64,000 nt of DNA, from assembly GCA_036272195.1 (NCBI GenBank), contig DATAZE010000007.1:48683-112682 (forward strand), read 5' to 3'. The position numbers and the translations under genes were made by a program. Below the pieces are notes generated by a model. It was given only the letters and a program-made list of their open reading frames with translations. It was not told the DNA's origin and ran no database searches. The DNA comes from DASXHY01 sp036272195. GTDB lineage: Bacteria > Verrucomicrobiota > Verrucomicrobiia > Limisphaerales > DASXHY01. Positions 1 to 7,931 of this stretch are shown here, in pieces; position 1 is the stretch's first letter, and every line of letters begins with the position of its first letter.

Positions 1-453
1 GCGAACAATTTCGTGAATCTTGAAGTTGAACCGGAAGTTTCGCGTGTCTTCGACACCGTTACCAAGGTCATCAATGGTTCAACCTCGCAGGCGGATGAAT
101 ACGATATTCGCAAAATGCAAACCAAAGTGATGGTTCCCAGCGGCAACACGCTGGTGCTCGGCGGTTTGGTCCAGGATGACACCCGCAGCGCCAACACCAA
201 GGTCCCGTTGCTCGGTGACATCCCCGGCATTGGCCGCGCTTTCCGCAGCGACAGCAAATCACGCCAGAAAAGCAATCTGCTCATTTTCATCACTCCGACC
301 ATCGTGCAGGATTCGGATTTCCAACCCACCCAGAGCCATTTCCTTCAGAGCCCGATGGGTTCGGTGGAAGACAAAGACTGGTCGGCCTGGGACAGCGGAA
401 AACCGTTGGATTGGCACAGCGTGATGCATGGCGGCTACGAAACGGTTAAATAA
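1..453 (+). CDS. Secretin C-terminal part (type II secretion / type IV pilus GspD/PilQ family), 5' truncated
   Basis: The reading frame is open from the first base of the window, so only the last 150 residues of a larger protein are present. The block VPSGNTLVLGGLVQDD followed by KVPLLGDIPGIGRAFRS is the conserved end of the secretin domain, which forms the outer-membrane channel of type II secretion or type IV pili. The stretch NLLIFITPTIV is the usual last strand of the family. About 45 further residues form a species-specific tail. A type II secretion F-family gene at 5936-6928 and a prepilin-like gene at 39170-40075 could belong to the same apparatus, but this is inference. The family is clear; which of the two machines it serves cannot be told from this fragment. 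Confidence 0.93.
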   Translation, partial: ANNFVNLEVEPEVSRVFDTVTKVINGSTSQADEYDIRKMQTKVMVPSGNTLVLGGLVQDDTRSANTKVPLLGDIPGIGRAFRSDSKSRQKSNLLIFITPTIVQDSDFQPTQSHFLQSPMGSVEDKDWSAWDSGKPLDWHSVMHGGYETVK

Positions 454-477
454 GGGAAATCGTCATTGCCTATTGAT

Positions 478-1674
478 ATGAAAACACTAGTTACAAATCG
501 GCGCCGGCTTGCGAGCCTGGCGACCGGCGCGCTCATCGCACTCCTGGCTCCGGCCTTGAACGCTCTCAGCCAGGCGAATCCTCCGGTCGGTATGTGGGAT
601 TGTGTCATGAGCGGCCACGGCCAAAACGGCATTCTGTTCCTGAACTTCCTGCCACAGTCCGACCTCGGCAACCACTTGCCCGTGTTTGAAGGCGTCTTCA
701 TCCAGGCGGGCCAGCTCAAGGTGAGCGGCGCCGGCAGAGATGCCGGTTCCACCGGAAGCACCCGCAGCGGCAGCGGCGGCATCATCACCAACCTCTTCGG
801 CGGTGGATTTATTAATGGCTCCGCCAGCGGCGTGGCCACCAACGTGGGAGAGGGAGATTGGTTCAACGACAGCCGCGGCTATCGCGGTTACTGGGCTTAT
901 GACAACAAAGGCCGGACGGTTGGGCAGTTCTATACCGTTTTGAACGGAACTGCCAATGTCACCAATTTCTTCGACACCTGCATCGATGAAATCCTGCCCA
1001 TTCACCTCACTAACAATGGCTCGTTCAACATCCACGTGGATTTCTGCTTCACCAACGCGGTCCTGGCCACGAATTTTCCCTGGTCGGCCCCGGATGGCGA
1101 AGTCGGTTTCACGAACCTGACCTTTACCAATGTGAACTTTACGATTGGCACCGTCGGCCAGACCAACGGCATCAGCTTCGTTGGAAAAGTCGTTCCCGGC
1201 AAGCGGCTGACCATGGTCGGCACCTCCGCTTTCGGCAAATTCACCATTCGCGGCGTGCCACTGCAGCCGTTGCACACTCTGCTGCCGGTCGATGGATTCA
1301 CCTGGACGGCGTCCAAAGTGCAGAATGGCTTTAAGTCCGTGGAAGAGTTCCAGCTCGCGGGCGCGGGCGGCGGGCTTACCAACGCCAGCACGGTCATTCC
1401 CAATCTCTATGCAATGATCGGACAAGGCCCTTCCTACATTTACGGAACGAGCAATGACGGAACTTTCTGCCTGATTTCTTCCCAAAAAAGAATCGCCTTT
1501 TTTGTGCAGGAGATTCCTTTCGGAACGGCTCCGCCCCTTTTGGAAACTCGCGCCACGATTGGAAAGTTGGTCAATCATGCATCAAAAATTGGAGCCAACA
1601 CGACCGGCGAGAGCACAGCCGATCCGAACATCATCCATTTCAATGCTTACTTAAGCACGTTCCCGACTCCCTGA
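478..1674 (+). CDS. Exported hypothetical protein following the secretin
   Basis: 398-residue protein of unknown family. Residues 1-35 form a signal peptide: a basic start (MKTLVTNRRR), a hydrophobic ALIALLAPAL core and an ALSQA-type cleavage region. The mature part is rich in Gly, Asn, Thr and Phe with many short beta-like stretches, as in secreted beta proteins. It starts 24 bases after the secretin stop, so it is probably co-transcribed, and a strong terminator follows at 1696-1728. The start is uncertain. An in-frame TTG at 466 has a better-placed AAGGGA box (452-457); ATG 478 has none but gives the more typical signal peptide. No domain was recognised and no function is proposed. Confidence 0.75.
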   Translation: MKTLVTNRRRLASLATGALIALLAPALNALSQANPPVGMWDCVMSGHGQNGILFLNFLPQSDLGNHLPVFEGVFIQAGQLKVSGAGRDAGSTGSTRSGSGGIITNLFGGGFINGSASGVATNVGEGDWFNDSRGYRGYWAYDNKGRTVGQFYTVLNGTANVTNFFDTCIDEILPIHLTNNGSFNIHVDFCFTNAVLATNFPWSAPDGEVGFTNLTFTNVNFTIGTVGQTNGISFVGKVVPGKRLTMVGTSAFGKFTIRGVPLQPLHTLLPVDGFTWTASKVQNGFKSVEEFQLAGAGGGLTNASTVIPNLYAMIGQGPSYIYGTSNDGTFCLISSQKRIAFFVQEIPFGTAPPLLETRATIGKLVNHASKIGANTTGESTADPNIIHFNAYLSTFPTP

Positions 1675-1695
1675 TTTTACCTGTCGTTCAAACAA

Positions 1696-1728
1696 CACCA
1701 CCCGCTTCGGCGGGTGGTGCTTTTTTTT
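1696..1728 (+). terminator. Rho-independent terminator after the secretin operon
   Basis: A perfect 10-bp GC-rich stem (1696-1705 with 1710-1719) closed by a TTCG tetraloop is followed by eight T residues at 1721-1728. It lies 22 bases after the stop of the exported protein gene. Confidence 0.95.
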
Positions 1729-1811
1729 GGTCGGATCGTTTTCAGAAAAGCGGCAGGCATTCGCGAATGGCCCCCCGTTTTCTTCCACCGCTCTGCTATT
1801 CAACTAATGAA

Positions 1812-1895
1812 GTAGCCGCCGACGTTAATCGGCGCCGTCTTTTTCAGCCCCGTAAGCGAAAGAACCGGTCAGCGCAGACTCACGTCTACGGCTAC
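1812..1895. repeat. Intergenic inverted-repeat element, GTAGCnGCCGACGT family (diverged copy)
   Basis: The ends GTAGCCG (1812-1818) and CGGCTAC (1889-1895) are inverted, with GACGTTAA and CACGTCTA just inside. The element belongs with the cleaner copies at 5853-5924 and 7835-7909. No plausible gene is seen in 1729-2098. Confidence 0.6.
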
Positions 1896-1984
1896 AATAT
1901 TTTGAAATGCCCCAGTCTCCCGAGTCGCAAATAACTTGTATAATTGTTCGACCTCGTTCCCGGAATAAAACTTCGTCTGCGTGT

Positions 1985-2066
1985 GGGCTGAAAGCCCGAA
2001 ATATGATAGCCCAGGGCAACGCCCTGGGTAATGTTGAACCAAGACCCCGAGCCCTGAAAGGGCGGG
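1985..2066. repeat. Triple-hairpin intergenic repeat
   Basis: Three short palindromes follow one another: GGGCTGAAAGCCC (1985-1997), CCCAGGGCAACGCCCTGGG (2010-2028) and GCCCTGAAAGGGC (2051-2063). Apparent small reading frames on both strands here are translations of the repeat and are not credible genes. The intergenic stretch 1729-2098 holds only this element and the one at 1812-1895. Confidence 0.75.
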
Positions 2067-2098
2067 ACACTTTTGTAAGAAATCAATGACTCAGGAGA

Positions 2099-2407
2099 CT
2101 AGTTCCTCGGCAGCTCCCCTACCCGCTTCAGGTAATCAAATGAATAAATCCCGGTGCCGTGTCCATCTCCCCACACCGGTTGCACCGCATACCCGCCCAC
2201 GTTCACAATCTTCACCAAACGAAACGCCTCCGGCGACAGCGGCCGCGACGGGTTTTTGTAGAGGTTGCCCATGATGTCCACCTCGCCCTTGCATCCCGCG
2301 CACGGGCAATGCCGGCGCAATTCCTCCAGTAAAACAAATGTCTCCGTCCCGTCATCCCATTTCACGGCGAGCTCTCCGCCAATCTGCTGAATATCCGTTG
2401 GTCGCAT
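2099..2407 (-). CDS. DUF971 family protein (gamma-butyrobetaine hydroxylase-like N-terminal domain)
   Basis: 102 residues, the full length of a stand-alone DUF971 protein. The order is typical: the IQQIGGELAVKWDDG beginning, a cysteine pair in HCPCAGCKGE at about residues 33-42, then the VGGYAVQPVWGDGHGTGIYSF block near the end. This fold occurs as the N-terminal domain of gamma-butyrobetaine hydroxylases and as stand-alone proteins sometimes linked to iron-sulfur cluster metabolism, so the precise role is open. The gene is convergent with the repeat region on its 3' side and divergent from the metal transporter at 2588. Confidence 0.9.
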   Translation of the reverse strand: MRPTDIQQIGGELAVKWDDGTETFVLLEELRRHCPCAGCKGEVDIMGNLYKNPSRPLSPEAFRLVKIVNVGGYAVQPVWGDGHGTGIYSFDYLKRVGELPRN

Positions 2408-2477
2408 GGAGGCAGTCTAGCCCTCCCTGGCTCACCGCACAATTCATTGCAGATGGTTAACCTTCAGGGCCTAGCAC

Positions 2478-2499
2478 AAAGTTAGACTCATCTAACTTT
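2478..2499. promoter_or_regulatory. Perfect palindrome upstream of the Mn/Fe transporter, probable metalloregulator operator
   Basis: Two perfect 9-bp arms (AAAGTTAGA at 2478-2486 and TCTAACTTT at 2491-2499) are separated by CTCA. The site is 88 bases upstream of the Nramp transporter start and 70 bases from the divergent DUF971 gene. Its size and AT-rich dyad resemble operators of DtxR/MntR-type manganese or iron regulators. The identity of the regulator is inference; no regulator gene is in the window. Confidence 0.6.
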
Positions 2500-2587
2500 A
2501 ATAGTTGACCTAAACTTAAAACATGGCAAGCTTGTCCGTGGTTGCCGCGGCCATGACAAACTCTGAATTCATGCTGGAGAAAATGAC

Positions 2588-4021
2588 GTGGAAGAATTGA
2601 ACCCGCGTACGAAAGAGACCGCTGAGCCCGCGACCCCGGCGCCGCTGACGGAGGCGCATTCCAATAACTTTTCCCTCGAAGGCATGCACGGCAGTGTGGA
2701 GGTGCCGCATCATCAGGCCGGCTTTTGGAAGCAATGGCGCGCGTTTGTCGGTCCGGCGATTCTCGTGAGCGTGGGCTACATGGACCCGGGCAACTGGGGC
2801 ACGGACCTGGCCGCGGGAGCGCAGTTCAAATACGGTTTGCTCTGGGTCGTGGCCCTGGCGAGCATCATGGCCATTTTCATGCAAGTCATTGCCGCGCGAT
2901 TGGGTGTGGTGGCCGGAAAAGACCTCGCCCAATGCTGCCGTGACTGGTACCCGCGATGGACGCGCTGGCCGAATTGGCTGCTGTGCGAACTCGCCATTGG
3001 CGCGTGCGATTTGGCGGAGGTGCTCGGCAGTGCCGTGGCTCTCAATCTGATGTTCCACATTCCCCTGCTTTGGGCCGTCATCATCACCGCACTCGACGTC
3101 TTTTTGCTGCTCGCGTTGCAACGTTTTGGGATGCGAACCATTGAGGCCGTGGTGCTGCTGCTGGTCACGACGATATCCGCTTGCTATCTCATCGAGATTT
3201 TCGTCCTGCCGCAAACGCGCCCGGATTTGCTCGAGATGGGGCACGCGCTGATTACTCCGACATTGAGCAAGCCGGGAATGATCTTTGTGGCCATCGGAAT
3301 CATCGGCGCAACGGTGATGCCGCATAATCTCTATCTGCATTCGGCGCTGGTCCAAAGCCGCAAGTTGCAAAAGGACGAGGCCTCGGTGCGCGGGGCCATT
3401 CGCTTCAACACGATCGATTCCGTTGTCGCGCTCACCATCGCGTTCTTTGTCAACGCGGCGATCATGGTTTTGGCGGCGCTCGTCTTTTACGGCAAAACCA
3501 GCGTTACAGTCGCGGATGGCAGCGTGGTCACTTTCAGCCCGGACAGCGACTGGATTCGCATCGCCTATCTCACGCTCGCGCCACTGTTGGGAACGGCGGC
3601 CGGCAGCGCGTTGTTCGTCATCGCGCTGCTCGCCAGCGGGCAAAGCAGCACGATCACCGGCACATTGGCGGGACAGGTCGTGATGGAAGGCTTCATGCAT
3701 TGGCGAATGCGCCCGTGGCTGCGGCGGGTCATCACGCGCGGGTTGGCGATTCTGCCTGCGATATTCGTCATTGGCTTGCGCGGCGACGGCAGCGTGAACG
3801 ATCTCCTGACGCTGAGCCAGGTGATACTCGCGCTACAGCTGCCGTTCGCCATGTTTCCACTGTTGCATTTCACCAGTTCGCGCAAAAGAATGGGTGCGTG
3901 GGAACTTGGCTGGATTCTATTGATTGCCGGCTGGGGCAGCGCGATTTTAATCACTGGGCTGGATCTTTACGGCCTGCCCGAATCGCTTAAATCCGCCTGG
4001 CAAGTGATTGTCGGCCCATAG
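2588..4021 (+). CDS. mntH: Nramp-family Mn2+/Fe2+ transporter
   Basis: 477-residue inner-membrane protein with about eleven hydrophobic segments after an 80-residue hydrophilic N-terminus. The Nramp metal-site motif in TM1 is present (VGYMDPGNWGTD, DPGN type), as is the TM6 signature GATVMPHNLYLHSALVQSR. Nramp proteins couple proton entry to import of Mn2+ or Fe2+. The GTG start at 2588 has a GGAGA box at 2576-2580; upstream ATGs are out of frame. The palindrome at 2478-2499 suggests repression by a metal-sensing regulator. A universal stress protein gene begins one base after the stop, so the two are co-transcribed. Confidence 0.95.
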   Translation: MEELNPRTKETAEPATPAPLTEAHSNNFSLEGMHGSVEVPHHQAGFWKQWRAFVGPAILVSVGYMDPGNWGTDLAAGAQFKYGLLWVVALASIMAIFMQVIAARLGVVAGKDLAQCCRDWYPRWTRWPNWLLCELAIGACDLAEVLGSAVALNLMFHIPLLWAVIITALDVFLLLALQRFGMRTIEAVVLLLVTTISACYLIEIFVLPQTRPDLLEMGHALITPTLSKPGMIFVAIGIIGATVMPHNLYLHSALVQSRKLQKDEASVRGAIRFNTIDSVVALTIAFFVNAAIMVLAALVFYGKTSVTVADGSVVTFSPDSDWIRIAYLTLAPLLGTAAGSALFVIALLASGQSSTITGTLAGQVVMEGFMHWRMRPWLRRVITRGLAILPAIFVIGLRGDGSVNDLLTLSQVILALQLPFAMFPLLHFTSSRKRMGAWELGWILLIAGWGSAILITGLDLYGLPESLKSAWQVIVGP

Positions 4022-4022
4022 C

Positions 4023-4439
4023 ATGTACAAAACCATATTGCTGACGCTGGATGGGACGCCCACGGACCGGGCGATCATCGAGCACGTCAAGCCGCTCGCC
4101 AAACTCGGCGCGAGCCGAGTGGTGTTGCTGCATGTAGCCGATGGCTGGGCGGCGCGCACTTACGGACGCGACGCGGTCAGCCGTGAAATCAACGAAGACA
4201 CCGCCTACCTGGAAAAAATCCGCTCGGAATTTCGCTCAGCGGGAATCACCACCGACGCCGATCTCGCTTTTGGCGATCCGGCGACGGAAATCATCAAGTG
4301 GGTCAAACAAAAAGGTTGCGACCTCGTGGCCATGAGCACCCACGGGCATCGGTTTTTCGCCGATTTATTTTTTGGCACCACGGCGAGCCGCGTCCAGCAC
4401 AATATCAGCGTGCCGGTGTTGCTGCTTAGGGCGAAATAG
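4023..4439 (+). CDS. Universal stress protein (UspA family)
   Basis: 138 residues, a single Usp domain. MYKTILLTLDGT is the usual first strand, and the STHGHRFFADLFFGTTASRV block (about 106-124) is the ATP-binding region, although the second glycine of the G-x2-G signature is a phenylalanine here. The ATG at 4023 follows the transporter stop by one base; a TTG at 4008 would overlap the transporter and is less likely. Coupling of a Usp gene to an Nramp transporter suggests a role in metal or oxidative stress, which is inference. Confidence 0.9.
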   Translation: MYKTILLTLDGTPTDRAIIEHVKPLAKLGASRVVLLHVADGWAARTYGRDAVSREINEDTAYLEKIRSEFRSAGITTDADLAFGDPATEIIKWVKQKGCDLVAMSTHGHRFFADLFFGTTASRVQHNISVPVLLLRAK

Positions 4440-4560
4440 CTTTCGGGCACCACTCTTTTGGGCTATGCGCGCCTGTAGAAATACTGGTTCACCTGCCGGT
4501 CTCTCACTCTGGCCCACTCCCTAAGGAAGCTTTGCACAAAAGGGGGCATGATTTTCGTAG

Positions 4561-4581
4561 GGACAGCGCGCTGCGCCGTCC
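4561..4581. repeat. Short palindromic intergenic repeat
   Basis: An imperfect palindrome starting GGACAGCG and ending CGCCGTCC lies in the 217-base gap between convergent genes. It may act as a bidirectional hairpin. No other feature is seen in this gap. Confidence 0.4.
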
Positions 4582-4656
4582 GCGCCGTAAGCGTGAATCA
4601 CCGGTGTTGATCGCACCGGAACAAATCAATGCGCTTCGAATATCCGTCCCGCTGTC

Positions 4657-5808
4657 TTAAACCAGTGCCAGCACCCGGTTCAGTTCCTCATCCGTATTGT
4701 AAAAATGCGGCGAGAGGCGGATGTAATTTTGTCCGGAACGATCGACACGCAGAGACGCCACAATGTTTGCGTCGGTGAACTTCTGGTAAAGCGCCGAGAA
4801 GTCCTTGCCGGGATTGTAAAAGGTGACGATGCCGCTCGCACTCTCGACCGGCGCATCGGCGCCGAGCACGATGTAACCCTTCGCTTGTAAGGCGGGCACC
4901 AGCAACGCCCGCTTCCGCAACAGTTCGCGGCCAATATTTTCCACGCCGATTTCGAGGATCAATTTCAAAGAAGTCAATATTCCGACCAAACCCAGCAGGT
5001 TGTGCGTGCCGGCCTCGTACTTCCGCGAGTCGTTGCGAAATTCGATTCGTTCCTGCGCCACGAAGTTCGGATTGTTCACGTTGTGCCAGCCGTAAATGGG
5101 CGGGTTCAATTTTTCCTGCACTTCGCGCCGGACATACATCAAGCCCGCGCCGCAGGGGCCGAGCAGCCATTTGTGCGCGTCACCGGCCATGAAATCCACG
5201 TATTCAATCGGTGTGGGAAAAGCGCCCAATGTTTGAATCGCGTCCACGCAAAACAAAATTCCGCGTTCGCGCAAATATTTTCCAATCTTCGAAATATCAA
5301 TCCGCCAGCCACTGATAAAATGGTTCGAGGCCAATGCCACCAGGCGCGTGTTTTCGTCCACTTGCCCCATGACATCGATTGCGCGGATCGTGCCCAAACC
5401 CTTTAAATTTATCAGGCGCACCTGGACCCCCTGCTCCGCCAGCGCCATCCACGGATAAACATTCGAGGGATAGTCATCGAAATAAATGAGGACGTTATCG
5501 CCGCGCCGGAACTTCAAGCCGCTGGCGACATAACTCAACGCGAGCGACGTGGGCCCGACAAACGCCACCTCATCCGGCTGGCAATTCAGGAATCCGCTCA
5601 CGAGTTTGCGCCCTTCGGTCAAAATTTCGGGATAAACAAACCGCTCCTGGTCGCCGGTCGTCGCTTCGCGAACATAATCGGAGACCGCATCCGCCACGCG
5701 GCGCGGCAGCGGGCAAACGGCCGCGTGCGCGAGGAAAATTTTCTTTTCGACGACCGGGAATTCGCGCCGCCGCAGGCTCTCATCGGACAAAATTTCTTGC
5801 AATGTCAT
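4657..5808 (-). CDS. Aminotransferase class V-fold PLP-dependent enzyme
   Basis: 383 residues, close to the usual length of this fold-type I family that includes cysteine desulfurases and isopenicillin-N epimerase-like proteins. The cofactor lysine is K213 in GDAHKWLLGP, preceded by the aspartate of FCVDAIQTLG that binds the pyridine nitrogen and by ASNHFISGWRID. The C-terminal SLRVDRSGQNYIRLSPHFYN matches the end of the family. The flexible cysteine loop that marks a true SufS/NifS was not evident, so the substrate is unassigned. It stands alone on the minus strand, separated from the upstream gene by an inverted-repeat element. Confidence 0.9.
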   Translation of the reverse strand: MTLQEILSDESLRRREFPVVEKKIFLAHAAVCPLPRRVADAVSDYVREATTGDQERFVYPEILTEGRKLVSGFLNCQPDEVAFVGPTSLALSYVASGLKFRRGDNVLIYFDDYPSNVYPWMALAEQGVQVRLINLKGLGTIRAIDVMGQVDENTRLVALASNHFISGWRIDISKIGKYLRERGILFCVDAIQTLGAFPTPIEYVDFMAGDAHKWLLGPCGAGLMYVRREVQEKLNPPIYGWHNVNNPNFVAQERIEFRNDSRKYEAGTHNLLGLVGILTSLKLILEIGVENIGRELLRKRALLVPALQAKGYIVLGADAPVESASGIVTFYNPGKDFSALYQKFTDANIVASLRVDRSGQNYIRLSPHFYNTDEELNRVLALV

Positions 5809-5852
5809 GTGAGGAAACTATTGGCCTGCGTCACAAGTGCAAGTCTGGAATT

Positions 5853-5924
5853 GTAGCAGCCGACGTAAGGAAGCTCATACTTTTTTGAAAAATAAAATGA
5901 GAGCCTCCTTACGTCGGCTGCTAC
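5853..5924. repeat. Inverted-repeat hairpin, GTAGCAGCCGACGTAAGG family
   Basis: Left arm 5853-5876 (begins GTAGCAGCCGACGTAAGG) and right arm 5901-5924 (ends ACGTCGGCTGCTAC) are inverted with only minor differences, around a 24-base AT-rich loop. The element fills the gap between two minus-strand genes and could work as a terminator or attenuator. It shares its ends with elements at 1812-1895 and 7835-7909. Confidence 0.85.
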
Positions 5925-5935
5925 GAATTGTTTCC

Positions 5936-6928
5936 CTAGAACCCGACGGCTTCCTGGATCTTGGCGAAATAAGTGGTCCAGAACCAGATCACGAAAGCTC
6001 CACCGCCAATCAGCACCAACAGGTAAATGCCGATGGGGATCCATTGGGCAAGCAACTGGACTTTCTGGCCGCCGTCCTCCTGGTAATAATCTCGCAATCG
6101 CTCGAGGGTTTCGTCCAATTTTCCGCTGACTTCGCCGGCGGCATATTGGCTGGCGAAAATTTCGGGAAATCCATGCGAACTCTCGATCATTTCTGCCGGC
6201 GTCTTGCCCGCGCGCAACATCGGGTTCCATGATTCCACCGTTCGTTGCAGCGCCACTGAACCGCTCGCTCTGGCCGCTAATTCCCACGCCTCGATGATGC
6301 TCACACCCGCGCTGATGAGCGCCTCGAGCGCCGCCGCCAGCCGGCCGATCGCCAGGTGCCGGCGCGCTTTTCCGAGAACGGGCACGAGATTGAAAACGAA
6401 TTCCACTTTGGCGCGCCAGCCCTCGCTGTGTTTGTTTTGCGTGGCGTAGATCACGAGAAATGTGAGCACGTAAAGCGCGAACAAGCCCGCAATCGGCGCC
6501 AGGCACAGTGCCGGTTTCCAAAAGAAAAAAACGAGCGTCATCACCGCGGCCATGAGGTGCAGCAAAAAGGCCGGGTAAGCCAGCGCGCCGATGACGCGCT
6601 TCGCGGTTTTGGCGCGCTCCGCATAATAATCGCCGAGCATGCGGAAACAGCGATCGAGCCGGCCGCTTTTTTCGCCCGACTCAATCAGGGTCACATCGAG
6701 TTCCGGCAGCCAGTGAGGAATCGCGCGTAGAGATTCGCCCAACGGCTGGCCGCGCTCAACGAGAGCGGCTAGTTCCTGCGTCCTGGCGCGATAGGTGCGC
6801 GAGGGTGCGTTGCGTTTGATTTGATCGAGGGAGCGGATAATCCCCAACCCCGCGGAGGTCAGTTGCTGAAGCTGATGGTAGAAGTCAGCCCGGCGACGGA
6901 GTTCGCTGGGCGTGACGATGAGTGGCAT
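5936..6928 (-). CDS. Type II secretion system F family inner-membrane protein
   Basis: 330 residues with two copies of the T2SF domain. The first spans about residues 10-130 (FYHQLQQLTSAGLGIIRSL to GEKSGRLDRCFRMLGDYY) and the second about 185-310 (RLAAALEALISAGVSIIEAW to GEVSGKLDETLERLRDYY). Each ends in a characteristic GE.SG.LD turn. Hydrophobic segments near 135-180 and at the C-terminus give the usual three-helix membrane layout. Such proteins form the inner-membrane platform of type II secretion or type IV pilus machines. At 330 residues it is somewhat shorter than GspF/PilC. The next gene upstream in transcription is trxA, 16 bases away. Confidence 0.92.
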   Translation of the reverse strand: MPLIVTPSELRRRADFYHQLQQLTSAGLGIIRSLDQIKRNAPSRTYRARTQELAALVERGQPLGESLRAIPHWLPELDVTLIESGEKSGRLDRCFRMLGDYYAERAKTAKRVIGALAYPAFLLHLMAAVMTLVFFFWKPALCLAPIAGLFALYVLTFLVIYATQNKHSEGWRAKVEFVFNLVPVLGKARRHLAIGRLAAALEALISAGVSIIEAWELAARASGSVALQRTVESWNPMLRAGKTPAEMIESSHGFPEIFASQYAAGEVSGKLDETLERLRDYYQEDGGQKVQLLAQWIPIGIYLLVLIGGGAFVIWFWTTYFAKIQEAVGF

Positions 6929-6944
6929 AACGCCCGCACGGGCA

Positions 6945-7277
6945 TTAAACCGTCACTCGATCGAAGCTGGCTTTGAGGTCGCGCTTGCTGCGCAGGCCGA
7001 CAATCTGGTCGGCCACCTGGCCTTTATCGAAGAGCAGCAGCGTGGGAATCGCGCGGACGCCGTATTCGGCGGCGAGACCTTGTTGCTCGTCAATGTTCAC
7101 TTTCACGATCTTGACCTTGCCTTCGTATTCATCGGCCAGCTCGCCCAAAATGGGGTTGAGCATTTTGCACGGCCCGCACCATTCGGCCCAAAAATCCACG
7201 AGTACTGGCGTGGTGGATTGAAGGACTTCCTCGGCAAAATTATCCTGAGTCAATACCGCGATATTCGGAGATGCCAT
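6945..7277 (-). CDS. trxA: Thioredoxin
   Basis: 110 residues, the normal length of a single thioredoxin domain. The redox-active motif W33-C-G-P-C37 lies after the VLVDFWAEW strand, and the cis-proline region reads YGVRAIPTLLLFDKG. Thioredoxin reduces protein disulfides in the cytoplasm using electrons from thioredoxin reductase. It lies 24 bases from the Pro/Ala-rich membrane protein gene upstream and 16 bases from the T2SF gene downstream, so these three minus-strand genes are probably co-transcribed. Confidence 0.97.
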   Translation of the reverse strand: MASPNIAVLTQDNFAEEVLQSTTPVLVDFWAEWCGPCKMLNPILGELADEYEGKVKIVKVNIDEQQGLAAEYGVRAIPTLLLFDKGQVADQIVGLRSKRDLKASFDRVTV

Positions 7278-7301
7278 AAAACTGATTCTTAAACGATTTC
7301 C

Positions 7302-7739
7302 TTAGACGTTATCTTTGAATAAGAAAGCGAGGTAAACTGTGGTGCCAACGCCAATAAGTCCACAGATGCCAGCGGCAATGGCGAGTCCCTTATCTAGGGG
7401 GCTCATGACTGCCGCCCTTGCGGGAGCAGTCGCGACGGGCGCGGTGGGCCGGGGAGCGGCTTGAGGCGCGGTGGCCTGGCGTTGAATGCTCGGCGCCGCG
7501 GCAGATGCGCGGGGCGCGGCGGCGGGTGCTGCCGGAGCTGCCGAAGGCGCCATGGACGGCACGCCGGTTCCACCACCGCCGGGCGGAAGTGTCGGCAATT
7601 TAATTGTAGGAGCGGCCGATGGCTTCGGGGGCAAGTTGATGCGCACCGTTTCTTTTTTCGGTTGCACCTTGCCCGTGGATTTCTTCATCGGTTCCGCACC
7701 TTGAGGTGCGCCAGGAATATTGGAGGGAATATCGGCCAT
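7302..7739 (-). CDS. Pro/Ala-rich protein with a C-terminal membrane anchor
   Basis: 145 residues. The first 110 are low-complexity, rich in Pro, Ala and Lys with no predicted fold. A single hydrophobic segment follows at about 118-140 (GLAIAAGICGLIGVGTTVYL), then a short charged tail (KDNV). This is a tail-anchored or bitopic layout with a long disordered region. No domain is recognised. It is the first gene of a minus-strand group with trxA and the T2SF gene, which might hint at a role at the cell envelope, but that is only context. Confidence 0.75.
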   Translation of the reverse strand: MADIPSNIPGAPQGAEPMKKSTGKVQPKKETVRINLPPKPSAAPTIKLPTLPPGGGGTGVPSMAPSAAPAAPAAAPRASAAAPSIQRQATAPQAAPRPTAPVATAPARAAVMSPLDKGLAIAAGICGLIGVGTTVYLAFLFKDNV

Positions 7740-7800
7740 ATCTACGGTTCAATTTAGTTTGAAGGCTTTCACTGTCAAACTCTTATTCAACAAAACAAAT

Positions 7801-7826
7801 GCCGGACTCGCAGACGAAAGTCCGGC
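7801..7826 (-). terminator. Possible terminator of the RRM protein gene
   Basis: An 8-bp stem (GCCGGACT at 7801-7808 with AGTCCGGC at 7819-7826) is followed on the minus strand by a T-rich stretch (ATTTGTTTTG). It lies downstream of the RRM gene and of the adjoining repeat. The T-tract is interrupted, so this is moderate evidence. Confidence 0.4.
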
Positions 7827-7834
7827 CTGAAAAA

Positions 7835-7909
7835 GTAGCAGCCGACGCAGGGAGACTCCGATCAAACCAACGCCGTCGGACATCGAAGTCTCGCCACCTC
7901 GGCTGCTAC
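7835..7909. repeat. Inverted-repeat element, GTAGCAGCCGACG family
   Basis: Left end GTAGCAGCCGACGCAG at 7835-7850 pairs with a right end finishing CTCGGCTGCTAC at 7909. The middle also pairs in part (AGACTC with AAGTCTCG). It is the third copy of the family in the first 8 kb. Confidence 0.8.
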
Positions 7910-7931
7910 AAAAAACGCCGCACCGCGTTGA

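Noticed and set aside
1825..2089. Small frames on both strands (for example CGLKARNMIAQGNALG)
   Set aside because: They are translations of the triple-hairpin repeat.
2516..3700. 394-codon minus-strand frame opposite the Nramp gene
   Set aside because: Composition is charged and His/Arg/Gln-rich, as expected for a shadow of a membrane protein gene; the plus-strand frame has clear motifs.
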